NCBI RefSeq assembly: GCF_947497005.1
Contig: NZ_CANMFF010000014.1
Coordinates: 61,142 to 125,141, forward strand
Length of the DNA stretch: 64,000 bases
Direction: 5' to 3'
Source: an uncultured Ruegeria sp.
GTDB taxonomy: Bacteria; Pseudomonadota; Alphaproteobacteria; Rhodobacterales; Rhodobacteraceae
Made by a program: the position numbers and the translations under genes. The notes below the pieces were generated by a model. It searched no databases and had not been told where the DNA came from. It was given only the letters and a program-made list of their open reading frames with translations. Shown in pieces: positions 1 through 9,409 of the stretch; the first letter of the stretch is position 1, and each line of letters begins with the position of its first letter.

Positions 1-974
1 AGGGTGCCCATCAGCAGAGGGTCGGCAAGGGAGGCAAAGCTGGTGATCGCCACGGCAAAGATGCCGAAGAGGCAGTAGAACACGCCGCCCATGATCGCCG
101 ACCAGTAGCGTTGCGCTGGATCGGGGTGGCTATCCTCGTTCGAACACATCGCGGCGGTGATGGCGGCCAGGCAGGTCGCAGGCGCTCCGAACGAGGCGGA
201 CAGAAGGCTCGCGCCGCCAACAGATGAAAACAGTTGGCCGGGAACCGGAGCGAAGCCATAGCTGCGCATGACCGCGACACCGGGAATGTTCTGCGTCGCC
301 ATGGTGACAATGAACAGCGGTAGGCCGATCCCGAAGGCCGACGCGATCGAGAAGGACGGCATCGTCCAGACCGGTGCCGCAATCAGACGATCCGGCATCA
401 GTTGCGCGTTGCCAGCGTTCAGCGACACAATAATGGCTGCCGCAACCACTGCGGCCGGGACAGCGAACAAACGGTTGACCCGCCCGGCAAGGAACCATGT
501 CAGGATCACAGGCAGTGCCTGCCACGGAATCTCCACCGCTGCCTTGAACGGCACGAGGCAAAGCGGCAAGAGAACACCCGCCAGCATCGCTTGCGCCAGT
601 GTTGTCGGGATTGCAGCTGCCAGCCGTCCCAGCGGTTTCCACAGCCCGGCCAGAACAGTCAGTGCCCCGGCGCACAGAAATGCTCCGATTGCGCCAGAAA
701 AGCCTTCGGCTGGGGCGGTGGAAACGGCCAGCAACGCAACCCCCGGGGTCGACCACGCCACGCTGATGGGCATCTTGTACCAAAGGCTTAGAGCGATGGC
801 CGCAAGCCCCATCGCGATTGCCGCGCTCATCAGACCCGACGCAGCCTGCGCCGGGGACGCAGCCATCGCATCCAGCCCCTGAAGAACGATGGGGAACGAG
901 CTGAAGAATCCGACTATAGCTACAACCAACCCAGTTGAGACGGTCTGCATCGGAGGGAAATGTCGCACCATCAT
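1..974 (-). CDS. benE: BenE/YdcO-family benzoate:H+ symporter, C-terminus cut by window edge
   Basis: This is an inner-membrane transporter of the BenE family, which imports benzoate-like aromatic acids with protons. The minus strand is open from an ATG at 974 to the window edge, about 324 codons against roughly 390-400 for the family, so the C-terminus is missing. The translation is a series of hydrophobic segments: an N-terminal stretch after METs 974/971 (VSTGLVVAIVGFFSS), MPISVAWSTPGVALLA, the family-like AEGFSGAIGAFLCAGALT, and RYWSAIMGGVFYCLFG near the edge. ATG codons at 974, 971 and 950 are all possible starts; none has a strong ribosome site. It is separated from valS, which lies upstream on the same strand, by a probable terminator. 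Substrate is inferred from family only. Confidence 0.85.
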   Translation of the reverse strand, partial: MMVRHFPPMQTVSTGLVVAIVGFFSSFPIVLQGLDAMAASPAQAASGLMSAAIAMGLAAIALSLWYKMPISVAWSTPGVALLAVSTAPAEGFSGAIGAFLCAGALTVLAGLWKPLGRLAAAIPTTLAQAMLAGVLLPLCLVPFKAAVEIPWQALPVILTWFLAGRVNRLFAVPAAVVAAAIIVSLNAGNAQLMPDRLIAAPVWTMPSFSIASAFGIGLPLFIVTMATQNIPGVAVMRSYGFAPVPGQLFSSVGGASLLSASFGAPATCLAAITAAMCSNEDSHPDPAQRYWSAIMGGVFYCLFGIFAVAITSFASLADPLLMGT

Positions 975-1052
975 GGCCTCAGAGGATTGTTTCGCAGAAG
1001 TGCTAACAAGTGCGGGGCGGCACGAACAAGGGGGAAAGTACTGAGCGCAAAG

Positions 1053-1086
1053 AAAAACCCCCCCGTCAGATGTGACCGAGGGGTGG
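1053..1086 (-). terminator. Rho-independent terminator after valS
   Basis: Read on the minus strand just after the valS stop, a C-rich arm ending in GGTCA is followed by a 4-nt loop, TGAC plus a run of seven G, then TTTTTCTTT. The stem has one G-G mismatch and one G-U pair. It fits a terminator for valS. Confidence 0.65.
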
Positions 1087-1115
1087 GGTTCTGAGTATTT
1101 ATGAAAAGACGAAAA

Positions 1116-4100
1116 TCAGGCGATTTCGGCCAGCCGGGCGAGGGCTTCGTTCAGTTTCGCCTCTTCTTCTTCACGTGCGGCAAGGTTGGCCTTGGCTTCG
1201 GCAACAACCTCTTCCGGGGCCGAAGCTACGAATTTGGGATTGTTCAGTCGCCCGCGCAGCCCGCCGAGTTCCTTGGCCAGCTTGCTCTTTGCTTTCTCCA
1301 AACGCTCCTTTTCAGCACCGATGTCGATGATATCCGCCAGCGGCAGGCCAAACGATGCGCCGGGGGCCGCAATCGAAATGGTGCCCTTGGGCAGTTCATC
1401 TGCTTTGGTCAGGCTGTCGATCCTTGCGAGACGCTTGATTAACGCCTCGTTGCGGTCCCAGGCGGCTTGGCCGTTGGCGTCGATCTCGGTCACCAGCATC
1501 GGCACATACAGGCCAGCCGGAACCCGCATCTGCGCGCGGGCCGAACGGGTGTTTTCGATCACCGAAATTACCCAGTTCATCTCACGGTCCGCATCCGCGT
1601 CGATCAGGTCACCGGCGGCGTAGGTCGGCCAGTCGGCGTGGACGACCATCTTGGCGCGGCTGCCGGTCAGACCCCACAACTCTTCGGTGATGAAGGGCAT
1701 GATCGGATGGAGCAGGACCATGCACTGATCCAGAACCCAGCGCATGGTGGCGCGGGTTTCGGCCTGTGCTTCGGCATCTTCGCCCTGCAGCAGTGGCTTG
1801 GAGAGCTCCACATACCAGTCGCATACCTTGCCCCAGACAAAGGCATAAAGCCCGTTTGCGGCATCGTTGAAGCGATAGTTTTCCAGCGCCGCATCAACTT
1901 CTTCGCGCACGCGGGCGGTTTCGCCGATGATCCAGCGGTTTACGGCGGCCTTGGGCTTCAGATCGGCCACATCCAGCTGCGGAACGGCGTCGGTGAAGAC
2001 CTCGTTCATTTCGGCAAAACGGACGGCGTTCCACAGTTTCGTGCCGAAGTTGCGGTAGCCGGTGATGCGTTCGCGGGACAGTTTCAGCACACCGCCGATG
2101 GCGGCCATTGAGGCGTTGGTAAAGCGCAGCGCGTCGGCGCCGAATTCGTCCACAATCTCCAGCGGGTCGATGACATTGCCGGTGGTCTTGGACATCTTCT
2201 TGCCCTTCTCGTCGCGGACGAGCTGGTGCAGGTAGACAGTGTGGAACGGGATCTGATCGACCACGGCCAGTTGCATCATCATCATCCGGGCGACCCAGAA
2301 GAACAGGATGTCGAAGCCGGTGATCAGAACGTCCGTGGGAAAGTAGCGCTCCAACTCCTCGGTTTGCTCAGGCCAGCCCAACGTGCCGATGGGCCAGAGG
2401 CCGGATGAGAACCAGGTGTCGAGGACGTCAGGGTCACGCCAAACCGGATATACCAGCTTGGTCGGATCTTGTTCGATTGCATACTGCGCAAGGCTTTCGG
2501 CGAATTGATGGATCGCTTCCTGCTTGTCGGCGACTTCGATGACGGTCGCGTGGCTCAGCGGGCTGGGAATGTTGGCGTTGTCATCAAGGAACTTTTCGGT
2601 AACGGCCTCAAGGCTGGGTGCACATTCCATGATATTGCCACGGTGCAGCATGCCACCTTCGTTCAGCAAGCGACCCATCTCGACGAGGTCGAGGCTTCCG
2701 TCATTGTCGTCGTCGATGAACTCTTCTGCTGACAGGTCGAGACCGTACCAAACCGGAATTTGGTGTCCCCACCACAACTGGCGCGAGATGCACCAAGGCT
2801 CGATGTTTTCCAGCCAGTGGTAATAGGTTTTCTCGCCCGATTCAGGGATGATCTTGACCGTGCCGTCTTTGACCGCATCCAGCGCGGGACCAACGACCTT
2901 TTCGGCATCCACGAACCATTGGTCGGTGAACATCGGCTCGATGACAACCTTCGAGCGGTCGCCGAAGGGCTGCATGATCGGTTTGCTTTCGACCAGCGGC
3001 ACCAGTGCCGCCGGGTCGTCGTCTTCGGCCAGCTTGGTGCCCAGAACTGGATCGTCGGCGCTCGTCATGACGGCCAGACCATCGGCGGTGATCTCTTCCA
3101 CCACCTTCGCCCGGGCCTCGAACCGATCCAGCCCGCGCAGGTGATCGGGGACCAAGTTAATCGCGTCGATCTCGTTCTCGGTGAATTCACGCCCGCGCGC
3201 GTATTCCTGCGCCTTGCCCGCCTCTTCGGCGTAAGGCGCGCCATCGGCCCGCATCGCGCCTTTGGTGTCCATCAGACGATACATTGGAATGCCGCCGCGC
3301 TTGGCCACCATGTTGTCGTTAAAGTCATGCGCGCCGGTGATCTTCACCGCGCCCGAGCCGAAAACCGGATCGGGGTAGTCATCGGTGATGATCGGAATCT
3401 GGCGGCGATGCTCTTTCGGCCCGACCGGAATTTCGCAGAGCTTCCCGACAATTGGCGCGTACCGCTCATCCGAAGGATGAACCGCAACCGCACCGTCTCC
3501 CAGCATCGTTTCGGGCCGTGTGGTGGCGATCGAGATATAATCGCGCTCTTCCTCAAGGACGATGTTTCCATCCTCGTCTTTTTCGACATAAGTGTAGGTC
3601 TCACCGCCTGCCAAGGGGTATTTGAAGTGCCACATGTGGCCCGCGACTTCGATGTTCTCGACCTCAAGATCCGAGATAGCGGTCTCAAATTGCGGATCCC
3701 AGTTGACCAGTCGCTTGCCGCGATAGATCAGGCCCTTTTCGTACATGTCGACGAAAACCTTGATCACAGCGTCATGGAAATTGGCCGAGTTCTCATGCCC
3801 CGTACGCGGATCGCCCGCGGCTCCGGCCATGGTAAACGCGTTGCGCGACCAGTCGCAGGATGACCCCAGACGTTTCAGCTGCTCGATGATCGTGCCGCCG
3901 TATTCGCCCTTCCATTCCCAGACTTTTTCGAGGAATTTCTCTCGGCCCAGTTCATTGCGGCTGGGTTGCTGGGTCGCGGCCAGCATCTTCTCGACCTGCA
4001 TCTGGGTGGCGATGCCCGCGTGGTCCTGACCCGGCTGCCACAGCGTGTCAAAGCCGCGCATTCGGTGCCAGCGGATCAAAATATCCTGTAGCGTGTTGTT

Positions 4101-4271
4101 GAACGCGTGGCCCACGTGCAGCGCGCCGGTCACGTTGGGCGGCGGGATCATGATGGTAAAGCTCTCATCGCGCGAGCGGTTCGCGCCTGCCTTGAAGGCT
4201 CCGGCCTGTTCCCAGGCCTCATAGATGAGGGCCTCGGCCTCGGCCGCGTTGAATGTCTTTTCCATCGCCAT
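1116..4271 (-). CDS. valS: Valine--tRNA ligase
   Basis: A cytoplasmic class Ia aminoacyl-tRNA synthetase that charges tRNA-Val with valine. At 1051 residues it is longer than the E. coli enzyme (about 951). The ATP-binding HIGH-type motif is seen as PPPNVTGALHVGHAF near residue 43, and the KMSKS-type loop as GKKMSKTTGNVIDP near residue 690. The catalytic core is split by an editing (CP1) domain with TTRPETMLGD. The C-terminal 70 residues form the usual valine-specific coiled coil (KERLEKAKSKLAKELGG). The ATG at 4271 has AGGACG upstream; a second in-frame ATG lies two codons later. It appears to be transcribed alone, with a terminator downstream. Confidence 0.98.
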   Translation of the reverse strand: MAMEKTFNAAEAEALIYEAWEQAGAFKAGANRSRDESFTIMIPPPNVTGALHVGHAFNNTLQDILIRWHRMRGFDTLWQPGQDHAGIATQMQVEKMLAATQQPSRNELGREKFLEKVWEWKGEYGGTIIEQLKRLGSSCDWSRNAFTMAGAAGDPRTGHENSANFHDAVIKVFVDMYEKGLIYRGKRLVNWDPQFETAISDLEVENIEVAGHMWHFKYPLAGGETYTYVEKDEDGNIVLEEERDYISIATTRPETMLGDGAVAVHPSDERYAPIVGKLCEIPVGPKEHRRQIPIITDDYPDPVFGSGAVKITGAHDFNDNMVAKRGGIPMYRLMDTKGAMRADGAPYAEEAGKAQEYARGREFTENEIDAINLVPDHLRGLDRFEARAKVVEEITADGLAVMTSADDPVLGTKLAEDDDPAALVPLVESKPIMQPFGDRSKVVIEPMFTDQWFVDAEKVVGPALDAVKDGTVKIIPESGEKTYYHWLENIEPWCISRQLWWGHQIPVWYGLDLSAEEFIDDDNDGSLDLVEMGRLLNEGGMLHRGNIMECAPSLEAVTEKFLDDNANIPSPLSHATVIEVADKQEAIHQFAESLAQYAIEQDPTKLVYPVWRDPDVLDTWFSSGLWPIGTLGWPEQTEELERYFPTDVLITGFDILFFWVARMMMMQLAVVDQIPFHTVYLHQLVRDEKGKKMSKTTGNVIDPLEIVDEFGADALRFTNASMAAIGGVLKLSRERITGYRNFGTKLWNAVRFAEMNEVFTDAVPQLDVADLKPKAAVNRWIIGETARVREEVDAALENYRFNDAANGLYAFVWGKVCDWYVELSKPLLQGEDAEAQAETRATMRWVLDQCMVLLHPIMPFITEELWGLTGSRAKMVVHADWPTYAAGDLIDADADREMNWVISVIENTRSARAQMRVPAGLYVPMLVTEIDANGQAAWDRNEALIKRLARIDSLTKADELPKGTISIAAPGASFGLPLADIIDIGAEKERLEKAKSKLAKELGGLRGRLNNPKFVASAPEEVVAEAKANLAAREEEEAKLNEALARLAEIA

Positions 4272-4350
4272 GGGATGCGTCCTGCGTCAACAAATTTGGG
4301 TCTGCGCCTGCAATAGCGAATGCACGCGCCAAGGGGAAGGCCCTGTACGC

Positions 4351-5079
4351 CTAAGCCGTGCCAAAGCGGGCTTTGAAATAGGAATCCACGCGTTGATAGG
4401 CCGGATCATGGAAATCCAGCGTCAGCAACGAATGGTCCTTGCCCGGAAATTCCAGCGTTTCCAGCAGATCGCCGAATGCTTGCTCGAGCGCTTGCATCAG
4501 TTTCTTCGGTGCAAGCTTGTCTTCGGAATACCGCATCGCCAAACCGGGGCCTTTCGCAGCCATACCTGCCGAAGCCGCTCCGACGTCCTGCGCGCTCATG
4601 TGCAGGTGCCTGCCACCGAAGATGGGAAGCGCGGGTTGGCTGGCTACACCGCCCAGAACAGCGTCCTCGGCCATTAGCGTAAGCGCAAAACTACCCGTCA
4701 GGCACATGCCAATCACACCGACGCCTGCGCTGTTTTCGCGCTGTTTGATTTCACGGGTCAAAGCACGCATCCAGCCTGCGATGGGGCTCTGCTTGCCTCG
4801 GGCGAAAATAATGAACTCTCGCCGTACGCAAAACAGTCGAGCCATGTTCTTGGCCATCTCGGTCTTTCCATAGGTCCCAAACAAATGAGGCAGATAAACG
4901 CGAAAGCCGGATGCGTTGAGCTTCGCGGCAAGCTCCAGCGTTTCGGGCCCAATCCCGGGCAACTCCTGCAGGATCAGGATGGGGTGGCCGCCACCGCCGA
5001 CATATACGTCATGGGTGGCCGTGTGTCCGCTGGTCATTGGGGCGGAGAAAGGAAAAACGGTATCATGGGTCCAGCTCAT
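4351..5079 (-). CDS. Dienelactone hydrolase family protein
   Basis: A 242-residue alpha/beta hydrolase of the dienelactone hydrolase family. The nucleophile elbow is GMCLTG (Cys near residue 125), with Cys instead of Ser as is usual for this family, and the histidine is probably in GKDHSLLT near the C-terminus. The N-terminal strand reads HPILILQELPGIGPETLELA, where the Glu of QELPG is the conserved Glu that holds the Cys in dienelactone hydrolases. It lies 79 nt upstream of valS on the same strand and is divergent from the molybdopterin oxidoreductase gene. The true substrate cannot be told; many chromosomal members act on esters other than dienelactone. Confidence 0.85.
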   Translation of the reverse strand: MSWTHDTVFPFSAPMTSGHTATHDVYVGGGGHPILILQELPGIGPETLELAAKLNASGFRVYLPHLFGTYGKTEMAKNMARLFCVRREFIIFARGKQSPIAGWMRALTREIKQRENSAGVGVIGMCLTGSFALTLMAEDAVLGGVASQPALPIFGGRHLHMSAQDVGAASAGMAAKGPGLAMRYSEDKLAPKKLMQALEQAFGDLLETLEFPGKDHSLLTLDFHDPAYQRVDSYFKARFGTA

Positions 5080-5193
5080 GTTTGAAAGCTACCTGAACAT
5101 CCATCGGGCGCAAACGAATTTCCGTGAGCCCAGCTGGACATCGCCGAAGCACGGGCTAGGCTCGCGCCCATGATCGCGCAGGAGGGTTACCCC

Positions 5194-7485
5194 ATGGAAA
5201 AGTTCGGCAAAAGCCAGCCCGTCAAACGAACCGAGGATCAACGGTTTCTGACCGGGCAGGGGCGTTACATGGATGATGCTGTACCCGAGAACGCTTTGAT
5301 TGCGGCCTTCTTCCGCAGCCCGGTCGCCCATGGTGACATCACATCGCTGGATCTTGAGGCCGCGCGGGCTGCTGACGGAGTTCGACTGATCATGACGCTG
5401 GACGACCTGGCGGCAACAGGTATCGACACGGTTCTGAACGCGGCCGTTTTGCACAACCGCGATGGGTCCAAGGCGGCATCGCCGGATCGGCACATGTTGG
5501 CCAAGGATCGCGTACGCTTTGTGGGCGAGCCGGTAGCCGTGGTCATTGCAGACACACTGAGTCAGGCGCAGGACGCGGTTGAATTGATTTGGATGGACGC
5601 GGAAGAGCACCCTGCCAAGTTGGACGTTAACGCGGGTGGCGAGACCTTGCACACGGAAGCGCCTGATAACCGTGCTTTTGACTGGGGGTTGGGCGACGAA
5701 ACCACCACCGAAGCTGCGTTTCAGTCCGCCGCTCATACTGTGTCACTGAACGTCGCAGACAATCGGGTCATCATTAGCTCGCTGGAGCCGCGTGGCTGCC
5801 AAGCCGACTGGTTTGACGGGCGTCTTCATTTTTCCTATGGCGGGCAGGGTGTCTGGGCGATGAAGGCGCAACTGGCGCAAAAACTGAAACTTGATGCCGA
5901 AGACATCCGCGTCACCACCCCGGATGTGGGTGGCGGGTTCGGTATGAAAGTGATGCCCTATCCCGAGTATTTCTGCGTCGCGGTGGCCGCGATGAAACTG
6001 GGCCAACCCGTTCACTGGATGTCCGACCGGTCCGAAGCGATGCTGTCGGACCACCATGGTCGCGACCTGACTTCGCTGGCACAGCTGGCCTTTGACGGCG
6101 ATTACAAGATTACGGCCTACCGGGTCCACAGCAAGGTGAACCTTGGCGCCTATAACAGCCATTTTGGGCAGGCAATCCAGACCAGCCTGTTCAGCAAGGT
6201 GCTGATGGGTGTCTACGACGTCCAGACCACTTATTTGCGGGTCGAAGGGTTCTATACAAACACGACGCAGGTCGACGCATATCGCGGCGCAGGTCGGCCC
6301 GAGGCGATTTACGTGCTTGAACGCGCGATGGATCGTGCCGCGCGCGAGCTGGGCGTTGACCCATGGGAATTGCGGCGCAAGAACTTCATTCGCCCCGGCG
6401 ATTTTCCTTATACCTCTGCCACTGGCGAAACTTACGATGTTGGTGATTTCGACATGATCCTCAGCCGCGCGGCTGAGCAGACAACTGGGTTTGACGCCCG
6501 CAAAGCTGTAGATGCCGAACGGGGCCTGATCCGCGGGCAGGGACTCTGTTACTACATTGAAAGTATTTTGGGGGACCCTTCCGAAAACTCGAAGGTCGAG
6601 TTTTGCGAGGATGGCACGGTGAATCTCTACGTTGGAACCCAATCGAACGGGCAGGGGCATGAGACGGTATATGCGCAGTTCCTGTCGGATCAGACCGGCG
6701 TTCCGATGGACCACGTCATTGTCATTCAGGGCGATACCGACCGGCTTGCCCATGGCGGGGGCACGGGTGGTTCACGCTCGGTCACGGTGCAAAGCACCGC
6801 AACTCTGGCCACGATTGACAAGATGATCGCCGCATTCACGCCTTATCTTGCCGATAAGATGGGGGTTGAGGAAAGTGATGTGAGTTTTGACCACGAGACA
6901 TTCCGAGCGCCGGGCTCCAACCTGACGCCGACCCTGATCGAAGCAGCCGAGATGGCGCGCATCGACGGGCGCATGGATCTGCTACAGCATGACGCCCGCG
7001 CCAACCTGGATGCGCGCAGCTATCCCAACGGTGCGCATGTTGCCGAAGTCGTGATCGATTCCTACACTGGCAAAACATGGGTGGACCGCTATACTGTGGT
7101 TGATGATTTTGGTAACCTTATCAATCCGATGCTGGCCGAAGGGCAGGTGCATGGCGGGGTGGTGCAAGGCATCGGTCAAGCCTTGGATGAACGTGTGGTG
7201 CATGACGATCACGGACAACTGCTCACGGCTTCGTTTATGGATTACGCCTTGCCCCGTGCAGCGGACATACCCATGATTAAGTTTACCTCGGCGCCGGTTC
7301 CGTCAACCTCCAACCCGATGGGGATGAAAGGATGTGGTGAGGCCGGCACAGTGGGCGCGCTGGCTGCTGTGGCAAACGCGGTTCAGGATGCGCTCTGGGA
7401 CCACGGGGTGCGGCAGGCGGATATGCCTTTCACACCTCACAGAGTATGGGAATTGCTGACGCATGAAACTGTCGCGGCTGAGTAG
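5194..7485 (+). CDS. Xanthine dehydrogenase/CO dehydrogenase family molybdopterin-binding (large) subunit
   Basis: The large, molybdenum-cofactor subunit of a xanthine-oxidase-family hydroxylase, 763 residues from ATG 5194, which has AGGAGG eight bases upstream; an in-frame ATG at 5170 is less likely. An Ald_Xan_dh_C hammerhead domain at the N-terminus (KRTEDQRFLTGQGRYMDD) is followed by two Mo-cofactor domains. GGGFGMK near residue 250 and VDAYRGAGRPEA near residue 360 match form II (CoxL-like) proteins, not true CO dehydrogenase, which carries AYRCSFR. The catalytic Glu is in GMKGCGEAGTVGA near the C-terminus. No small FeS or FAD subunit gene lies beside it, which is unusual. Its 3' end overlaps the next gene by 23 nt. 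Substrate unknown. Confidence 0.92.
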   Translation: MEKFGKSQPVKRTEDQRFLTGQGRYMDDAVPENALIAAFFRSPVAHGDITSLDLEAARAADGVRLIMTLDDLAATGIDTVLNAAVLHNRDGSKAASPDRHMLAKDRVRFVGEPVAVVIADTLSQAQDAVELIWMDAEEHPAKLDVNAGGETLHTEAPDNRAFDWGLGDETTTEAAFQSAAHTVSLNVADNRVIISSLEPRGCQADWFDGRLHFSYGGQGVWAMKAQLAQKLKLDAEDIRVTTPDVGGGFGMKVMPYPEYFCVAVAAMKLGQPVHWMSDRSEAMLSDHHGRDLTSLAQLAFDGDYKITAYRVHSKVNLGAYNSHFGQAIQTSLFSKVLMGVYDVQTTYLRVEGFYTNTTQVDAYRGAGRPEAIYVLERAMDRAARELGVDPWELRRKNFIRPGDFPYTSATGETYDVGDFDMILSRAAEQTTGFDARKAVDAERGLIRGQGLCYYIESILGDPSENSKVEFCEDGTVNLYVGTQSNGQGHETVYAQFLSDQTGVPMDHVIVIQGDTDRLAHGGGTGGSRSVTVQSTATLATIDKMIAAFTPYLADKMGVEESDVSFDHETFRAPGSNLTPTLIEAAEMARIDGRMDLLQHDARANLDARSYPNGAHVAEVVIDSYTGKTWVDRYTVVDDFGNLINPMLAEGQVHGGVVQGIGQALDERVVHDDHGQLLTASFMDYALPRAADIPMIKFTSAPVPSTSNPMGMKGCGEAGTVGALAAVANAVQDALWDHGVRQADMPFTPHRVWELLTHETVAAE

Positions 7486-8539
7486 AAAGGTTCTGGGATG
7501 GCTCGGGCGACCTTTGCGGTCCGAGCATTCCGCCGAGACGCGGCACCGCGAACCAATCAGCCATGTCATCATCCTTGACGGCACCATGTCCACGCTCGAG
7601 CCGGGCCGCGAAACTCATGCAGGCCAGACCCTGCGCCTGTGTTGCGAGATGGGTAGCAAGGTTTCGGTCTTCTATGAGGCAGGGGTACAATGGGAAAGCT
7701 GGAAATCCTCTTTGGATGTGATGATGGGCCGGGGCATTAACCGGCAAATCCGCCGTGCTTATGGCTATCTGGCGTCACGCTACAAACCCGGCGACAGGAT
7801 CTTTTTCATTGGCTATTCGCGGGGTGCTTACGGTGTACGCAGTCTGGCCGGGGTGATCGACATGATCGGCCTGCTCAAGGCCGAACACGCGACCGAGCGG
7901 AACATTCTGCAGGCCTATCGCCATTATGAGTGCAATCCAAGCGGCACCGCCGCCCGCGATTTCCGCCGCCGCTTCTGCCACGAGGATGTCGAGATCGAGA
8001 TGATCGGTGTCTGGGATACGGTCAAGGCGCTGGGCCTGCGCCTGCCGCTGCTCTGGCGCTGGGCCGAGGAGCGTCATGCCTTTCACAACCACCAGTTGGG
8101 CCCGGCCACGCGCCACGGCTATCACGCCATGGCACTGGATGAGACACGCGAGGTGTTCGAGCCGGTCCTGTGGAAATGCACGCCCGAGTTCAAAGGCCAT
8201 GTGGAACAGGTATGGTTCCGCGGCACACACGGTGACATCGGAGGGCAATTGAATACCTATGAAGAGGCGCGTCCACTCAGCAACATTTCCCTGATCTGGA
8301 TGCTGGACAAGGCCGAGATGCACGGATTGCCGTTGCCCGAGGGCTGGCGCGATCGTTTTCCCATAGATACGCATGCCCCGTCGGTTGGCACATGGCGCGG
8401 CTGGGGCAAGATTTTCCTTCTGCGCAAACACCGCAAAGTCGGGCGAGATCAGTCAGAGCGCCTACATGTCTCGGTATCGCCGGACGAGCTGCCCGGTTGG
8501 GTCGCGATGCCGAGTCTGCCGTCACATCCTGCGCAGTAG
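7463..8539 (+). CDS. DUF2235 (T6SS phospholipase Tle1-like) alpha/beta hydrolase
   Basis: A 358-residue protein with the DUF2235 fold seen in Tle1-type phospholipases. An N-terminal basic stretch is followed by the strand SHVIILDGTMSTLEPGRE, where Asp-Gly-Thr is the DUF2235 hallmark. The lipase elbow is FFIGYSRGAYGVRSLAG (GxSxG, Ser near residue 114), then VWDTVKALG and an Asp/His-bearing C-terminal half (WFRGTHGDIGG). There is no signal peptide. Its ATG sits inside the last codons of the molybdopterin oxidoreductase gene, so translation is probably coupled. No type VI secretion genes are in the window, so a housekeeping or repair role is as likely as an effector role. The stop lies 3 bp from the convergent pseudogene. 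Confidence 0.85.
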   Translation: MKLSRLSRKVLGWLGRPLRSEHSAETRHREPISHVIILDGTMSTLEPGRETHAGQTLRLCCEMGSKVSVFYEAGVQWESWKSSLDVMMGRGINRQIRRAYGYLASRYKPGDRIFFIGYSRGAYGVRSLAGVIDMIGLLKAEHATERNILQAYRHYECNPSGTAARDFRRRFCHEDVEIEMIGVWDTVKALGLRLPLLWRWAEERHAFHNHQLGPATRHGYHAMALDETREVFEPVLWKCTPEFKGHVEQVWFRGTHGDIGGQLNTYEEARPLSNISLIWMLDKAEMHGLPLPEGWRDRFPIDTHAPSVGTWRGWGKIFLLRKHRKVGRDQSERLHVSVSPDELPGWVAMPSLPSHPAQ

Positions 8540-8542
8540 TTT

Positions 8543-9298
8543 TTACTTCGGAACGCAGACATTTCTGACCGGTTCGACCAGTGTATCCGGGCGTTCAACA
8601 AGATCGAAACGCCAACGTCTTGGCGACCAGCTAAACACCCTCTGTTCTTCAGGATAATCTACTACCAACAAACCGTGAAAATACCAAAAGGATGTGGACT
8701 TGTATCCGGTCTTTGTCGTGTAGAACGAAACCCCGCGCAATTCGTACAGGGCTTCAACTGGAGAATTCTATGCATGTTCAGCGATGCAATATGGCGCGCC
8801 ATTTGAGATCATGTGCGCCTGAATAAGAACCATTGGAACTGTAAACAGAGACCAAAGCGCTGTCAGGGTTGAAACCGATATCCCAACCTTTGCAGCCCAT
8901 GAAGATTGCGGTTTATGCCCGCGACCGGACCAGATGAGAAAGCTGGATGCGATGGCGATGGTCAAGCTGATACCATGCAAGGCTTGAATGTCAGTAAAGG
9001 GTCCAAAAACGCCAGATGCCAGTGTCAGAAACATTCCCAGAATGATTGAGAAACCCGCAAGAAATCTGGCAAGAATTCGTGGGATCGGACGCATTCCCAG
9101 TAGGGCAAGACAGCTAACGAATGCGGGTATAACTGGAATGAGCCACAAGGATAAAAACAGGCCTTGGAAGAGTAAATGTAGGGTTTTCTTGTTCGTGTCG
9201 GCTTCAAATAGATAGGGATCTATGGGCTGAATGTAGGCAGCCAATATCAACAAAGCAAAGACAGAGAACAGGACTTTGTATTTTAGGTCCGACTGAAT
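8543..9298 (-). pseudogene. Integral membrane protein gene broken by an in-frame amber codon
   Basis: The minus-strand frame encodes about four membrane helices (HLLFQGLFLSLWLIPVIPAF, FLAGFSIILGMFLTLASGVF and others), reaches GAPYCIAEHA and hits TAG at 8770-8768. The same frame then continues open for 74 codons (PVEALYELRGVSFYTT, SFWYFHGLLVVDYPEEQRV) to TAA at 8543. The downstream part looks like a natural continuation, not random sequence, so I read one gene of about 250 codons with a nonsense mutation. No ATG is available at the 5' end: the frame begins after a TAA at 9325, and the best starts are ATT at 9298 (with AGAGAG upstream) or TTG at 9253. Family not recognised. Suppressor readthrough cannot be excluded. 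Confidence 0.6.
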
Positions 9299-9409
9299 GG
9301 CGAAATCTCTCTGGCCAAAAAATTACTGCCCACCTGTCTTGCGATGGGCGGGCAGCTAACACAAAATTCAAATGTCACGCCGCAAATACCGGCGTGCACA
9401 ACTAAACGT

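Noticed and set aside
2760..3863. 367-codon open frame on the plus strand
   Set aside because: Antisense to valS with no protein-like features of its own.
5743..6753. 336-codon open frame on the minus strand
   Set aside because: Antisense to the molybdopterin oxidoreductase gene.
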